NCBI GenBank assembly: GCA_965214565.1
Contig: OZ243951.1
Coordinates: forward strand, 806,001-870,000
Length of the DNA stretch: 64,000 nt
From: VXYK01 sp965214565
GTDB taxonomy: Bacteria; Actinomycetota; Acidimicrobiia; Acidimicrobiales; Aldehydirespiratoraceae
Reading direction: 5' to 3'
Part shown: positions 1 to 9,349 of the stretch, in pieces
How positions within the stretch are numbered: the first letter of the stretch is position 1
Layout: each line of letters starts with the position of its first letter
Notes under the pieces: model-generated
What the model was told of the DNA's origin: nothing
Seen by the model: the letters and a program-made list of their open reading frames with translations, nothing else
Database searches by the model: none
Program-made: the position numbers and the translations under genes

Positions 1-810
1 CACCGTCTCGGCCACGACGGTGCCGTGATTGATGCCGCCTGCGGCAGAACAATCAGCAATGTTGCTCGTGTGTTTGCCCACATCGGTGAAGCACCGAACG
101 GTGACAGCACTCGGCAGATCGGTACCCAACAATGCGGGCGCTCCAGTGAAACCATCTTTGGCCGTGTACCCGTTGGACGCGTCGATCACACCGATCTTGA
201 CACCCTGACCCTTGATCCCGGCGTCGTGCCAAGCACCGGCGAGGTGCTGCGCGACACCGCCGCTGGTGACCGCGCCCCTCGCGCTCATCGGCCGCGGCAT
301 CTCTCGCGCCCAGCTCACCCCGGGCGTGCGCGCCAACCGGGCCAGCGCGGTTGGCGGCACATAAGCCTCGATGTAGTCGCCAAGCACGTTGCGGACATCG
401 CCGCCGCTGGCGTTGATCACATCGACGACGCGCCCGACGTCGCCGTCGACGATGATCGACAGCGCCAGCATCGAAGCGGTGTGACTCCCGGTGTCGCCCG
501 GCTGCAACGGCGACGCAGCGACACCGCCGACCGAGCCACCACCGACCGAGCCGCCGCCCCAGAGGAAATCGGCACCGTATTGCAAACCAAACGGGTCATC
601 CGCGAGGCCGCTGAGAGCCGAACCAAGATTGGGAAAGGTCAAGCCGCCCTGACCAGGCAGCGCAGGTGGCGCAAGACCCTCACCAAGATCGAAACCATCG
701 CCGTCTTGAGCGAGCGCCCCAGTCGTGAGCGTCGCCACCAGACCAAAACAAACCAGCAACGTGACAAACAACCGACCCAGACTTCTGGTCACACGGACTG
801 TGGCGCGCAA
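1..810 (-). CDS. Secreted subtilisin-like serine protease (S8), N-terminal part only
   Basis: This minus-strand frame stays open to the left edge, so only the first 270 residues are visible. I chose the TTG start at 810 because GGAGG lies 5 nt upstream; a GTG at 792 is the alternative. The N-terminus is a clear signal peptide: arginine-rich, then a hydrophobic core, then an ALA-Q cleavage-like site near residue 35. A pro-region follows. The subtilase aspartate box IGVIDAS puts the catalytic Asp near residue 210, and the histidine box NHGTVVAE puts His near residue 262. The serine box must lie beyond the window. It is an exported peptidase of unknown substrate. It is transcribed in the same direction as the large exported protein upstream of it. 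Confidence 0.8.
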   Translation of the reverse strand, partial: MRATVRVTRSLGRLFVTLLVCFGLVATLTTGALAQDGDGFDLGEGLAPPALPGQGGLTFPNLGSALSGLADDPFGLQYGADFLWGGGSVGGGSVGGVAASPLQPGDTGSHTASMLALSIIVDGDVGRVVDVINASGGDVRNVLGDYIEAYVPPTALARLARTPGVSWAREMPRPMSARGAVTSGGVAQHLAGAWHDAGIKGQGVKIGVIDASNGYTAKDGFTGAPALLGTDLPSAVTVRCFTDVGKHTSNIADCSAAGGINHGTVVAETV

Positions 811-957
811 GCCGCCCTCCAGCCGCCGCGCCGATGACCCCGATTCATAGCCGAAACAGTAGCGCGAGGGCGCACCCGACGTTCAACAACGACGCGCAAG
901 GCGCTTCTCGCAGTGCCCGGGTGCTGCCACGGGAAGGCTTGCTTGATGCCGGTGACT

Positions 958-973
958 CTGAGCGGTGGCTCAG
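958..973 (-). terminator. Possible weak hairpin terminator
   Basis: CTGAGC-GGTG-GCTCAG forms a 6-bp stem 33 nt beyond the stop codon of the large exported protein gene. No T-run follows on the minus strand, so a role in termination is a guess based on position. Confidence 0.2.
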
Positions 974-1005
974 CGGGCACCCCCGGCGGCGTGTGTGAGT
1001 CCCGA

Positions 1006-4000
1006 TTAGTCGTTGTCGGTGATAGTGCCGGTGGCATAGAGGAACCCGTCGCGGATGACGATTCCGCTGGTGGCGTACACGTAGATGCGGAATGTTTCGG
1101 TGTCTTCTGGGGTGTTGTCGTCGATGACCGGCACGACGATGTTGACTTCGGTTTCGCCTGCGTCGAGCGTGAACGTCTTTCTGAAGTCGATGCACCAGTC
1201 CTGCCACAGCGTCGCGGTGCGGCCGTATCCGCCGTAACGGAACGTGATCGGCTTGGGGTTCGGTTTCGAGAGTGTCACAACGAACGTCAGGTGTTGCGCG
1301 TCTTCAGCGGCGGTGGCGTCTGCCACGGTCACCGTCGGCGGGCCTGTGGAAGGCAGGTCGTTGTCGTACACGTTTACTGTGGCCGGGTTTTGTGTGGTCG
1401 ACACGGTGTAACCCGTGCCTGTGTCGATCGTGGCGGTGACAGACCCGTCGGTTTCGTCTGTGGTGTCGTTGGTGGTTGTGACGGTGAACGTCGCGGTGCC
1501 TGTGGTCGGGATCGTGACTGTCCGCGCACCGGTGGCCGCACCGTAGTCGCCGTTTTGGGTGATCGTGACGTTGACGGTCAATCCAGCCGCAGGTGTCGGG
1601 TTGGCTGTGAGCGTGAACGACGCCGCGGTGCCTTCTGTGACATTGCTGCCCGCAGAGATGCTGATCTGCGGCACGTCATCATCGGCCACCGTAACGGTGG
1701 CGCTGCTGTTGCTCGATGACACTGTGTAGCCGTTGTCTGTGTTCACGGTGGCGGTGACAGACCCGTCGGTTTCATCGACGCTGTCGCCGGTGGTGGCAAC
1801 AGTCAACGTGTAGCTAGCAGCGGTCGGGATGAGCACCGTGCGTGCACCGGTCGTGACACCAAACTCACCTGTTTGGGTGACAGTGACGCTGACCGACAGC
1901 GCAGCCGCCGGCGCAGGGCTGGCAGTGATCGTGAACGACGCGGCGCCGCCCTCTGTGACCGCGTTGCCCGCAGCAATACTGACCTGCGGTTCAGCCGGAG
2001 GCGGCGGTGGCGGCGGTGGCGGCGGTGGCGCGTCGTCGTCGGCTACAGCAACCGTGGCGCTGCTGTTGCTCGACGACACTGTGTAACCGGTGCCGCCGTC
2101 GATCGACACTGTTACCGACCCGTCGGTTTCGTCAGCAGTGTCATCGGTCGTCGCGACAGTCAGCGTGTAGCTGCCCGTTGTGGGGATCGTCACGGTGCGT
2201 GCCCCGGTCGTGACACCGAAATCGCCGCTCTGGGAGACGGTCACCGTTACATCCAGGTTCGCCGCCGGTGCCGGTGACGCTGTGACAGTGAACGCCGCCG
2301 CGGCCCCCTCAGTGACGCCGCTGCCCGCGGTGATACTGATCTCTGGATCCGTCGGCTGCTGGGCTGCTTCGATGCACTCCAACGCCTCGCGGAACGGCCG
2401 CCATCCGAACCACAGCTGCTCACCCTCAAGAGCCTCAGCCGCCGTGAACGCAGTCAACTGATCATCGACCACATCACCAAACGCCACCAACACACGACGC
2501 CAGTTACGACCAAAACCCGGCGCACGATCACGATTCAGGTCGTAATAATCCCGCGCCGACTCCAACACCTCATCAGAAACACAACCCGCAGGCACAGGCG
2601 GCGGTGGAGGCGGCGGTGGCGGGTCGTCGTCATCAGACACCGCGACAGTCGCCGCGCTCTGCGTGGACGACACGGTGTAACCCGTGCCGCTGTTCACGGT
2701 GGCGGTTACCGAGCCGTCTGCTTCGTCTGTTGAGTCGTTGCTGGTGGCAACGGTCAACGTAAAGCTGCCAGTCGTCGGGACCGTGACTGTTCGCACACCG
2801 GTGCTAGCACCGTAGTTGCCGCTTTGGGCGACGGTCACGCTGACCGACAGCGCAACCGCCGGCGTGGGGTTGGCTGTGAACGTGAACGACGCCGCAACCC
2901 CCTCAGTCACGGCGCTGCCTGCGGTGATGCTGATCTCCGGGTCTTCGGGTTGCTGGGCTGCCTCGATGCATTCCAACGCCTCGCGGAACGGCTTCCACCC
3001 GAACCAGATCTGCTCACCCTCAAGCGCCTCAGCGGCTGTGAACGCAGTCAACTGATCATCGACCACATCACCAAACGCCACCAACACACGACGCCAGTTA
3101 CGGCCATAACTCGGCGCGTGATCACGGTTCAGGTCGAAATAGTCACGCGCCAACCCCAACACCTCATCAGAAACACAACCCGCAGGCACAGGTGGAGGCG
3201 GCGGCGGCGGGTCGTCATCATCAGACACGGCGACCGTCGTCGAACCAGCCGACGAAGACACCGAATAACCAGTGCCCGTGCTTACCGTCGCCGTCACCGA
3301 ACCATCCGCCTCATCAACCGCATCGTTCACCGTTGAGACAGTGAACGTCTTGGAACCAGCCGCCGGGACTGTGATCGTCCGCGACCCGGTCGCCACACCG
3401 AAATCGCCGCTCTGCGCGACAGTCACCGTCACATCCAGATCAGCTGCCGGCTTCGGCGTCGCAGTCACCGTGAACGACGCGTCACCACCCTCAGTGACAT
3501 TGCTTCCCGCGGCGATGCTCACCTCAGGCTCAGCGTCGCACTGAGCCTGCTCCACCGCGGCCAAGGTGCGCGAAATACGGTCCCAACGCGTGTTCCCGAG
3601 CCAATCGGCGACACCCTGCGCCTGCTCGGCGGTCATCGGAGTCTCACCAGTGTCAACACCAAACGCAGCAAGCACACGATCGAAACGCTTGATCCCCGCG
3701 GCGGCAGCAGCAGACAGCGCATCCCGCCAAGCGGTGATCTCCGGCACCGTCACCGCATCATCAGGCAACGCCACGCTGCACCCAGAATCATCATCATCGG
3801 ACACCGCCACCGACGCCGAACCCGCCGACGACGAAACCGTGTAACCCGTGCCGCTGTTCACCGTAGCCGTAACCGAACCATCGGGCTCGTCGACACCGTC
3901 ATCCGTCGTGGGAACCGTGAACGCCTTGCTGCCCGTGGTCGGGACCGTAACCGTCCGCACCCCAGTCGAGACGCCGAAATCGCCGCTCTGCGCAACCGCC

Positions 4001-7000
4001 ACGTCAACGGAAAGGGCCGCATGCGGAGTCGGATCGGCGGTCACGGTGAACGCCGCATCGCCGCCCTCAGTGGCAGCACCACCAGCAGCGACGCTGATCT
4101 CGGGCACATCATCATCAGACACCGCAACCGTCGCTGAACCCGCCGACGACGAAACCGTATAGCCCGTACCGGTGTTCACCGTCGCAGTAACCGAGCCATC
4201 GGCCTCATCAACAGTGTCGTCGCCGGTCGCAACAGCCAGGGTGTAGCTGCCGCTGGTGGGGATGGTGACGGTGCGCAGCCCGGTCGTGACGCCGTAGTCG
4301 CCGCTCTGGGAGACCGACACCTCAACATCCAGATCAGCCCCAGGCACAGGACTGGCCGTCAACGTGAAGCTCGTGTCGCCACCCTCGCCGACCCCGCTGC
4401 CCGCAGCAATGCTGATCTCGGGTTCTGCGGGGCTGGTGCCGCAGTCTTCGATTGCCAACAGGGTGCGGGTGGTGCGCTCCCAGCGGCTGTTGATGTACTT
4501 GGCCTCTAGCGTTTTCGATTCCGCCGCGGTCATCATCTTGGTCTCGCCGGAGTCGATGCCGAGCGCGGCGAGCACGCGGTTCCAGCGCTTGACATGGTCG
4601 GGATGGCTTTGGGCGTCGCGCCAGCCTCGGACTTCTTCGACCGTGACGGCGTCTGTCGGGAGTTGGGGCACGCATTCTGTAAGGGGTTGGCTGAACACCC
4701 AGGGGCGGGCCTGTTTGATGGCGAGCTTGTTGGCTGAGGTGATCTTGAACTCGATTTCCATGGCGAAGTCGTCGCCGTCGGCGGGGCTGTAGAGCGTCTC
4801 GAAATGATCGTGGATGGCCTTGAGGCTGTTGCGCAACTGGATCATCTGCGCGTCGGTCATGAACAGCTTGTTGGCCGGGGCGAGGTTCGAGCGGGCCAGG
4901 ACAGTGGCCGCTCCCGCGGAGTCCAACAGGAGCTCCTCGGGCAGCGAGTTCGCCTCGGGGTTGGTGACGAGGTCCTCGCCGAGTTGGGTGTTCACGTAGT
5001 AGTGGCCGTCGAGGCCGGTGACGGGGTCGAAGCTGACCGCCACGCCGTTGACTTTCTCGTCGGAGTAGCTGGGATGGACCAAGACACCCATCGCTGCTGT
5101 CGTATGGTCTACTCGATGAAAGTCACGTTCCAGGAACGCACGGTGATTCCATAGGCTTGCCCACACCGCCTTGATCGATTTGTCGATGCCGTCATCGACG
5201 GTCTCGTCGGGATCCTGAGTCTTGGAGTCGTACAAACCGGCGCCGTTGAAGTCGGGAAGGTCCTCGTTGTTGGTGCTCGACCGGTAGCGCAGCGACGTGC
5301 CCGCAGGGAACGAGTCGTGCATCGTTGTCAGCGCGGTGATGATCCAGGTCGGAGAGGCGGCATTTTTGATCGCCTTGCGCAAGTCGTCCAGCATCTCCTC
5401 CTGGATGTCAAGGTCGGTCCCGAACTTCGGGTGCGCCAGCATCTGAGTTACGGCTGACGCCAATGTCGTTCCGGCCGGCAGCGTGATCTTCTCCTCAGCC
5501 GGCGCCTTCTTCTTCCCCAGGACCGTTTCCTTGCCGAGGGTGGCCTGTTTCATGAACTCGTCGTAGAAATAGAACGGCACCGCGAACCCGTCCGGCGCGA
5601 CCCCCGCAGCCAGCGTCGTGAGCCCGCTCAACTCGGCCACGTTCGCTGCTTTCACCCCGAACGCAGTCCAGTCCCCGAATTCGATGTCGTCCAGCGACGT
5701 GATCGCCTGGACGCTCAAATCCCGCTGGGGGACCTGCACGCTCGCAGGCCGCGACGCAGCGTGATACGCGTCCACCTCCGCCTTGGTCGCCGCCCGCAAA
5801 GTGAAACCGGTCGCGGTCGTGCGGTAATACACATAACTGTCCTCCAGGTCAGTCACCGCCTTGTCGGTGAGCGCGTCGCGGATGAACGCGTTCGGCGCCC
5901 CGTTCTGGATCGCCCGCAGATTAACATGCGACAACGGCGTCTGCGGCACCGTCGTGATAACCCCCGCCGCCCGCGGCAGATCGTTCGGCAACACCGACAA
6001 GATCGCTACATCACGAGGACCCGGCGACTCGCCCGGCTCGAATACCCCCAATATTCCGTAACCCTCAGCCTCGTTATACGCCACATAGTCAATATCAGGA
6101 CGAATGTCACTGTCCTTAAGAATCCTTACCCTCGAAGCGTCATACAGCGACTTCTCCTGCTCGTACTTATTCTCAGCCTTAGAGCTGATGAAGGGGTAAT
6201 AGGCAAGATTGTCCTTGAGAAACGGCATCGCAGCAGCCAGAGTCTCCTGCACCAGCGATACCTCGCGGAAATCAAAGGAATCGTACGGCTGAAACTCCCA
6301 ACGGTAAACTCCCAAAGAACCGTCCGACGCAACAACATTAGGATGGTAGATCAAAACTCCCCTGGCCATGCCTCCCCAACAGCAGTCAACGACTTTTCCG
6401 AGTCCTACACTGCGAAACTTATAATCAAAGGTCCAGTGCCTCCGATAGCGATCGGTATCCTGGAACCAGAGTTTCGGGCTGTCCGAATAGACGTTGAGGA
6501 TGGTGAACTTGACGTACTCCAAGTCTTTGAGCCAAACATCAATAAGGTTCTCTTGGCCCTGATATGACAGTTTCTCGAACGCCGCGTGGTCTTCAAACCC
6601 AACAGACCCGTGTTGCGCCGCGACAGGTAGGGCAGGGTTCGTCGGGTTCCGGTAACCGAAATTGTCGAGTTCGGTGATGTCGTCGGCACAGTCGCCGTCC
6701 ACATCAGCCGGGTTCGATATGAGATACTTCTCCACCCGGTACTTGTCCGCGCTGAGCGGAGACAGACTGTCCGACAGCGAGGTGGTACCCGACTCTCCCC
6801 GCTTGATCAACACCGGAACGTCCAGCACCGTGTCAGACCCGCGGCCATGCTTCACATACAGCACGAAGTAGTCGTCTTCCGTCGACGACACCGTGATCGG
6901 CACCGAAGTGACTGCCACATCCGTCGGCGTCGGTGCAACCCAGCCGTCGTCGCAGGGCCCAAGCGTCGTCGCGCCAGCGACAGCAGGCACGAGCAAAGCC

Positions 7001-7050
7001 GCCAGACACGCCACACACACCAGCAGACCAACACGCCCCACCGACCGCAT
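1006..7050 (-). CDS. Exported PEP-synthase-like (phosphohistidine + ATP-grasp) protein with Calx-beta repeats
   Basis: This encodes 2014 residues. The ATG at 7050 is preferred over an upstream one at 7104 because GGAGGT sits 6 nt before it and a signal peptide (VGLLVCVACLAALLVPAVAG) follows at once. A phosphohistidine-type swivel motif TPLSHVNLRA comes first, with His near residue 375. A PEP-synthase/PPDK-type ATP-grasp region follows at about 460-785, with FGVKAANVAEL and YRSSTNNEDLPDFNGAG. The rest contains eight Calx-beta-like domains (PEISIAAGS..EGG starts, DDD ends), polyproline linkers, and four helical modules of about 75 residues carrying a W/F-x-RVLxAFG motif. In classical PEP synthase the ATP domain precedes the His domain, so this order is permuted. 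The predicted export of a nucleotide-dependent fold is odd. It has no visible membrane anchor. The substrate is unknown. Confidence 0.8.
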   Translation of the reverse strand: MRSVGRVGLLVCVACLAALLVPAVAGATTLGPCDDGWVAPTPTDVAVTSVPITVSSTEDDYFVLYVKHGRGSDTVLDVPVLIKRGESGTTSLSDSLSPLSADKYRVEKYLISNPADVDGDCADDITELDNFGYRNPTNPALPVAAQHGSVGFEDHAAFEKLSYQGQENLIDVWLKDLEYVKFTILNVYSDSPKLWFQDTDRYRRHWTFDYKFRSVGLGKVVDCCWGGMARGVLIYHPNVVASDGSLGVYRWEFQPYDSFDFREVSLVQETLAAAMPFLKDNLAYYPFISSKAENKYEQEKSLYDASRVRILKDSDIRPDIDYVAYNEAEGYGILGVFEPGESPGPRDVAILSVLPNDLPRAAGVITTVPQTPLSHVNLRAIQNGAPNAFIRDALTDKAVTDLEDSYVYYRTTATGFTLRAATKAEVDAYHAASRPASVQVPQRDLSVQAITSLDDIEFGDWTAFGVKAANVAELSGLTTLAAGVAPDGFAVPFYFYDEFMKQATLGKETVLGKKKAPAEEKITLPAGTTLASAVTQMLAHPKFGTDLDIQEEMLDDLRKAIKNAASPTWIITALTTMHDSFPAGTSLRYRSSTNNEDLPDFNGAGLYDSKTQDPDETVDDGIDKSIKAVWASLWNHRAFLERDFHRVDHTTAAMGVLVHPSYSDEKVNGVAVSFDPVTGLDGHYYVNTQLGEDLVTNPEANSLPEELLLDSAGAATVLARSNLAPANKLFMTDAQMIQLRNSLKAIHDHFETLYSPADGDDFAMEIEFKITSANKLAIKQARPWVFSQPLTECVPQLPTDAVTVEEVRGWRDAQSHPDHVKRWNRVLAALGIDSGETKMMTAAESKTLEAKYINSRWERTTRTLLAIEDCGTSPAEPEISIAAGSGVGEGGDTSFTLTASPVPGADLDVEVSVSQSGDYGVTTGLRTVTIPTSGSYTLAVATGDDTVDEADGSVTATVNTGTGYTVSSSAGSATVAVSDDDVPEISVAAGGAATEGGDAAFTVTADPTPHAALSVDVAVAQSGDFGVSTGVRTVTVPTTGSKAFTVPTTDDGVDEPDGSVTATVNSGTGYTVSSSAGSASVAVSDDDDSGCSVALPDDAVTVPEITAWRDALSAAAAAGIKRFDRVLAAFGVDTGETPMTAEQAQGVADWLGNTRWDRISRTLAAVEQAQCDAEPEVSIAAGSNVTEGGDASFTVTATPKPAADLDVTVTVAQSGDFGVATGSRTITVPAAGSKTFTVSTVNDAVDEADGSVTATVSTGTGYSVSSSAGSTTVAVSDDDDPPPPPPPVPAGCVSDEVLGLARDYFDLNRDHAPSYGRNWRRVLVAFGDVVDDQLTAFTAAEALEGEQIWFGWKPFREALECIEAAQQPEDPEISITAGSAVTEGVAASFTFTANPTPAVALSVSVTVAQSGNYGASTGVRTVTVPTTGSFTLTVATSNDSTDEADGSVTATVNSGTGYTVSSTQSAATVAVSDDDDPPPPPPPPPVPAGCVSDEVLESARDYYDLNRDRAPGFGRNWRRVLVAFGDVVDDQLTAFTAAEALEGEQLWFGWRPFREALECIEAAQQPTDPEISITAGSGVTEGAAAAFTVTASPAPAANLDVTVTVSQSGDFGVTTGARTVTIPTTGSYTLTVATTDDTADETDGSVTVSIDGGTGYTVSSSNSSATVAVADDDAPPPPPPPPPPPAEPQVSIAAGNAVTEGGAASFTITASPAPAAALSVSVTVTQTGEFGVTTGARTVLIPTAASYTLTVATTGDSVDETDGSVTATVNTDNGYTVSSSNSSATVTVADDDVPQISISAGSNVTEGTAASFTLTANPTPAAGLTVNVTITQNGDYGAATGARTVTIPTTGTATFTVTTTNDTTDETDGSVTATIDTGTGYTVSTTQNPATVNVYDNDLPSTGPPTVTVADATAAEDAQHLTFVVTLSKPNPKPITFRYGGYGRTATLWQDWCIDFRKTFTLDAGETEVNIVVPVIDDNTPEDTETFRIYVYATSGIVIRDGFLYATGTITDND
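2334..3216 (-). repeat. Internal direct duplication (Calx-beta plus helical module)
   Basis: Two segments about 590 bp apart are nearly identical. The stretch around 2459-2507 recurs around 3051-3100, and both copies end in GGCGG-rich polyproline linkers (about 2596-2625 and 3190-3210). At protein level the unit is one helical module (CVSDEVL..WRRVLVAFG..) plus its Calx-beta partner. This looks like recent in-gene segmental duplication. Confidence 0.75.
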
Positions 7051-7202
7051 CGAACCACCTCCCGTCGTCAAGCTTCCGACTTCGACGAGCCCTCCGAGTC
7101 GCAATAACCGGACCCTTCAGTCCCGCCCGACCCAACCCTAATCCACAGCCGCGGCCCCTCGCCACGAAACTCGGCTACCTCCACCGGTCGCCGGCCCGCC
7201 GT

Positions 7203-9242
7203 TCAACGTCGTGCGCGGACGATGCTGCGCCGATTGTCGACAAAATCGTGGAGGACGTAGCTCCCCAGATCCTGGTTGGTCGTGAAGAAGGCGCGACCAC
7301 CGTTCAATCTGGAGATCTCAGACACGAAACCGCGCAGATACGGAGTCACATCCAACACAAACGTATTGATGCGGATGTCCTCACGAGTACATTTCACCAC
7401 TTCCGCCAACGTCAGATCGACCGTGGCCCGCGACGGCGGATAGTTGAAGTACGGCTGGCCTGAACTGGTGATATGCGCCGTCGGCTCACCGTCGGTGATC
7501 ATGATGATCTGCTTGGTCCCGGTTTGTCGGGCGAGCATCTTGCGGGCGATCTGAAAGCTGTGCTGCATGTTGGTGCCGTAGACGTAGTCCCACGAGAGCT
7601 GCGGCAGAGTGCTCGCATTGAACTCTCGGGCCACCTCCGAGAACGACACCATGCCGAGGAAGTCACGGGGGTACTGGCCCGCGATCAACGAGTGCAGCGC
7701 CATCGTCACCTTCTTGGCCGGCAGGAAGTTGTCGCGCATCGCCATCGACATCGACACGTCGAGCATCAACACCGTCGCTGACCGAACCTGCTGCTCGGTC
7801 CGTTCGACCTCGAAGTCGTCGGGGTGGAGGCGCACCGGGACACCGCCGCCGGTGCGGGAGATCGAATTGCGCAACGTCTGCGGGATATCAAGATTGAAGG
7901 CGTCGCCGTACTCGTAGGGCTTCGTCTCATACTCACGTTCGTGACCCAGACCAACCTCCGACAGCGAATGCTGACCCATCATGTCTTCGGACATGCGCTT
8001 GAAGATCTCCTCCAGCGCACCATGGCCGATCTTGCGAATGGCCCGCGGTGTGAGTTCGTAGCGGCCCTCCGAATTCTCGATGAGCCCAGCCTCCTCCAAC
8101 AGGCGTGCCAACTCCGCCATCCGTTCGAGGCTCTCGGCTGACTCCTCGCCGAGCAGGTCCCGCGCACGGTCAATGTCGACCTCCGCCAAGGCCCCGGGGT
8201 TGTTGGCACCACGCAGGAGATTGTCGAGCTGATCGATGTCGCCGAGCTCCCCCATCATCTCCATGGCAGAGGACATGTCGAGCGGGTCGGCGCCCTCGAA
8301 ATCGTAGGACTGGTTCCATCCCATCTGCGGGAACTGGTCACGCAGATTGCCGGCGAGCTGGTCCATCTGCCAGCGCAGATCCATGTCCTCCATCAGCTGG
8401 TCGCTGAGTGCTTGAAGCTGCGCGCGCTGCTCTGGTGTCATCGAGTTCATCATCTGTTGAGCCTGAGCCATCCGCTGCGCCATCACCTCGAGCAGCTCAT
8501 CGAGTGATCTCGGATTCTCCGGGAAGAAGTCGCCGAAACGCTCCATGAAGCCTTCGAAGTCGGGCACCTCGCCGTTGGCCCGCTGTTCGAGCATGCCGTT
8601 GAGCTCGGCCAGCATGTCCTTGAGGCGATCCATGTCCTGGGTTGACATGTCGTTGACGCCCTCGGCCATCTGGTCGAGCTGTTGCTGCATGAGCTGTTCA
8701 CGCAGCCGGTCCATGAGTTCCTCGAACTGCTGTTGTGCCTGTTGACTCTCGAACTCGTAGCTCTGCAGGCCCCTGACCTTGCCTGCCAGGTCCGGCGGAA
8801 GCATGTCGAGTTCCATGTTCTTCATCGTCGCCGAGTCGCCGGCGAGTTCCGAACGCCGTTCGTCACCCGACGCGTCCGCCTGCTCGACCATGTCGCCCAG
8901 AGCACTGCGCTCGGTTTCGACCACTTCGTCGAGCGCGTCGGAGATCTCATCGAAGACGCCGCCGAGGTCGTGCTGATCGAGGATCTCGCGGCGCCGCTCG
9001 CGCAGTTGGTCGAGCATCTCGCGGATCCCTTTGAGGTTGCGTCCATCGCGGTCTGTCATTCCACCCTGCATGATCCGGCGCAGGGCGCTGTTGACGTCGC
9101 CGTGATACAGCAGGTCGTCGGCCAACTCGTCGAATAGGCGATCCGCGTCGAGTTCGAAGGCGCTCTGTGTGCCGTCCCACGCCGAGTAGCGGAAATGCGG
9201 TGGCTTGCGACGATTTCGGCGGCGTCGCCGACGGAAGACCAT
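7203..9242 (-). CDS. VWA-domain protein, partner of a MoxR-type ATPase
   Basis: This encodes 679 residues with a very basic N-terminus (FRRRRRRNRRK). A long, acidic, Met/Gln-rich helical region follows, from about 60 to 450. The C-terminal von Willebrand A domain has the MIDAS motif DVSMS near residue 495 and a TDGEP motif further on. It resembles the mycobacterial Rv0959-type proteins, which occur next to an AAA+ MoxR/Mg-chelatase-like ATPase. The matching ATPase here is at 12046-13473, about 2.8 kb upstream on the same strand, with three unrelated genes in between. Family knowledge suggests a chaperone-like role in metal insertion or complex assembly; the client is unknown. Confidence 0.8.
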   Translation of the reverse strand: MVFRRRRRRNRRKPPHFRYSAWDGTQSAFELDADRLFDELADDLLYHGDVNSALRRIMQGGMTDRDGRNLKGIREMLDQLRERRREILDQHDLGGVFDEISDALDEVVETERSALGDMVEQADASGDERRSELAGDSATMKNMELDMLPPDLAGKVRGLQSYEFESQQAQQQFEELMDRLREQLMQQQLDQMAEGVNDMSTQDMDRLKDMLAELNGMLEQRANGEVPDFEGFMERFGDFFPENPRSLDELLEVMAQRMAQAQQMMNSMTPEQRAQLQALSDQLMEDMDLRWQMDQLAGNLRDQFPQMGWNQSYDFEGADPLDMSSAMEMMGELGDIDQLDNLLRGANNPGALAEVDIDRARDLLGEESAESLERMAELARLLEEAGLIENSEGRYELTPRAIRKIGHGALEEIFKRMSEDMMGQHSLSEVGLGHEREYETKPYEYGDAFNLDIPQTLRNSISRTGGGVPVRLHPDDFEVERTEQQVRSATVLMLDVSMSMAMRDNFLPAKKVTMALHSLIAGQYPRDFLGMVSFSEVAREFNASTLPQLSWDYVYGTNMQHSFQIARKMLARQTGTKQIIMITDGEPTAHITSSGQPYFNYPPSRATVDLTLAEVVKCTREDIRINTFVLDVTPYLRGFVSEISRLNGGRAFFTTNQDLGSYVLHDFVDNRRSIVRARR

Positions 9243-9349
9243 GGCGAAACCCTAACCCGTCGCGATACCTCCACACCCAGCCGCTGCTTGTTCGCTACCT
9301 GCCGTGATCTTGTTAACGTTGAATAATCCCACCGACAGGAGAAACTACA

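Noticed and set aside
25..837. 270-codon plus-strand frame at the left edge
   Set aside because: It reads as Arg/Thr/Asp-rich low-complexity sequence. The opposite strand in the same codon phase gives a signal peptide and subtilase Asp and His motifs.
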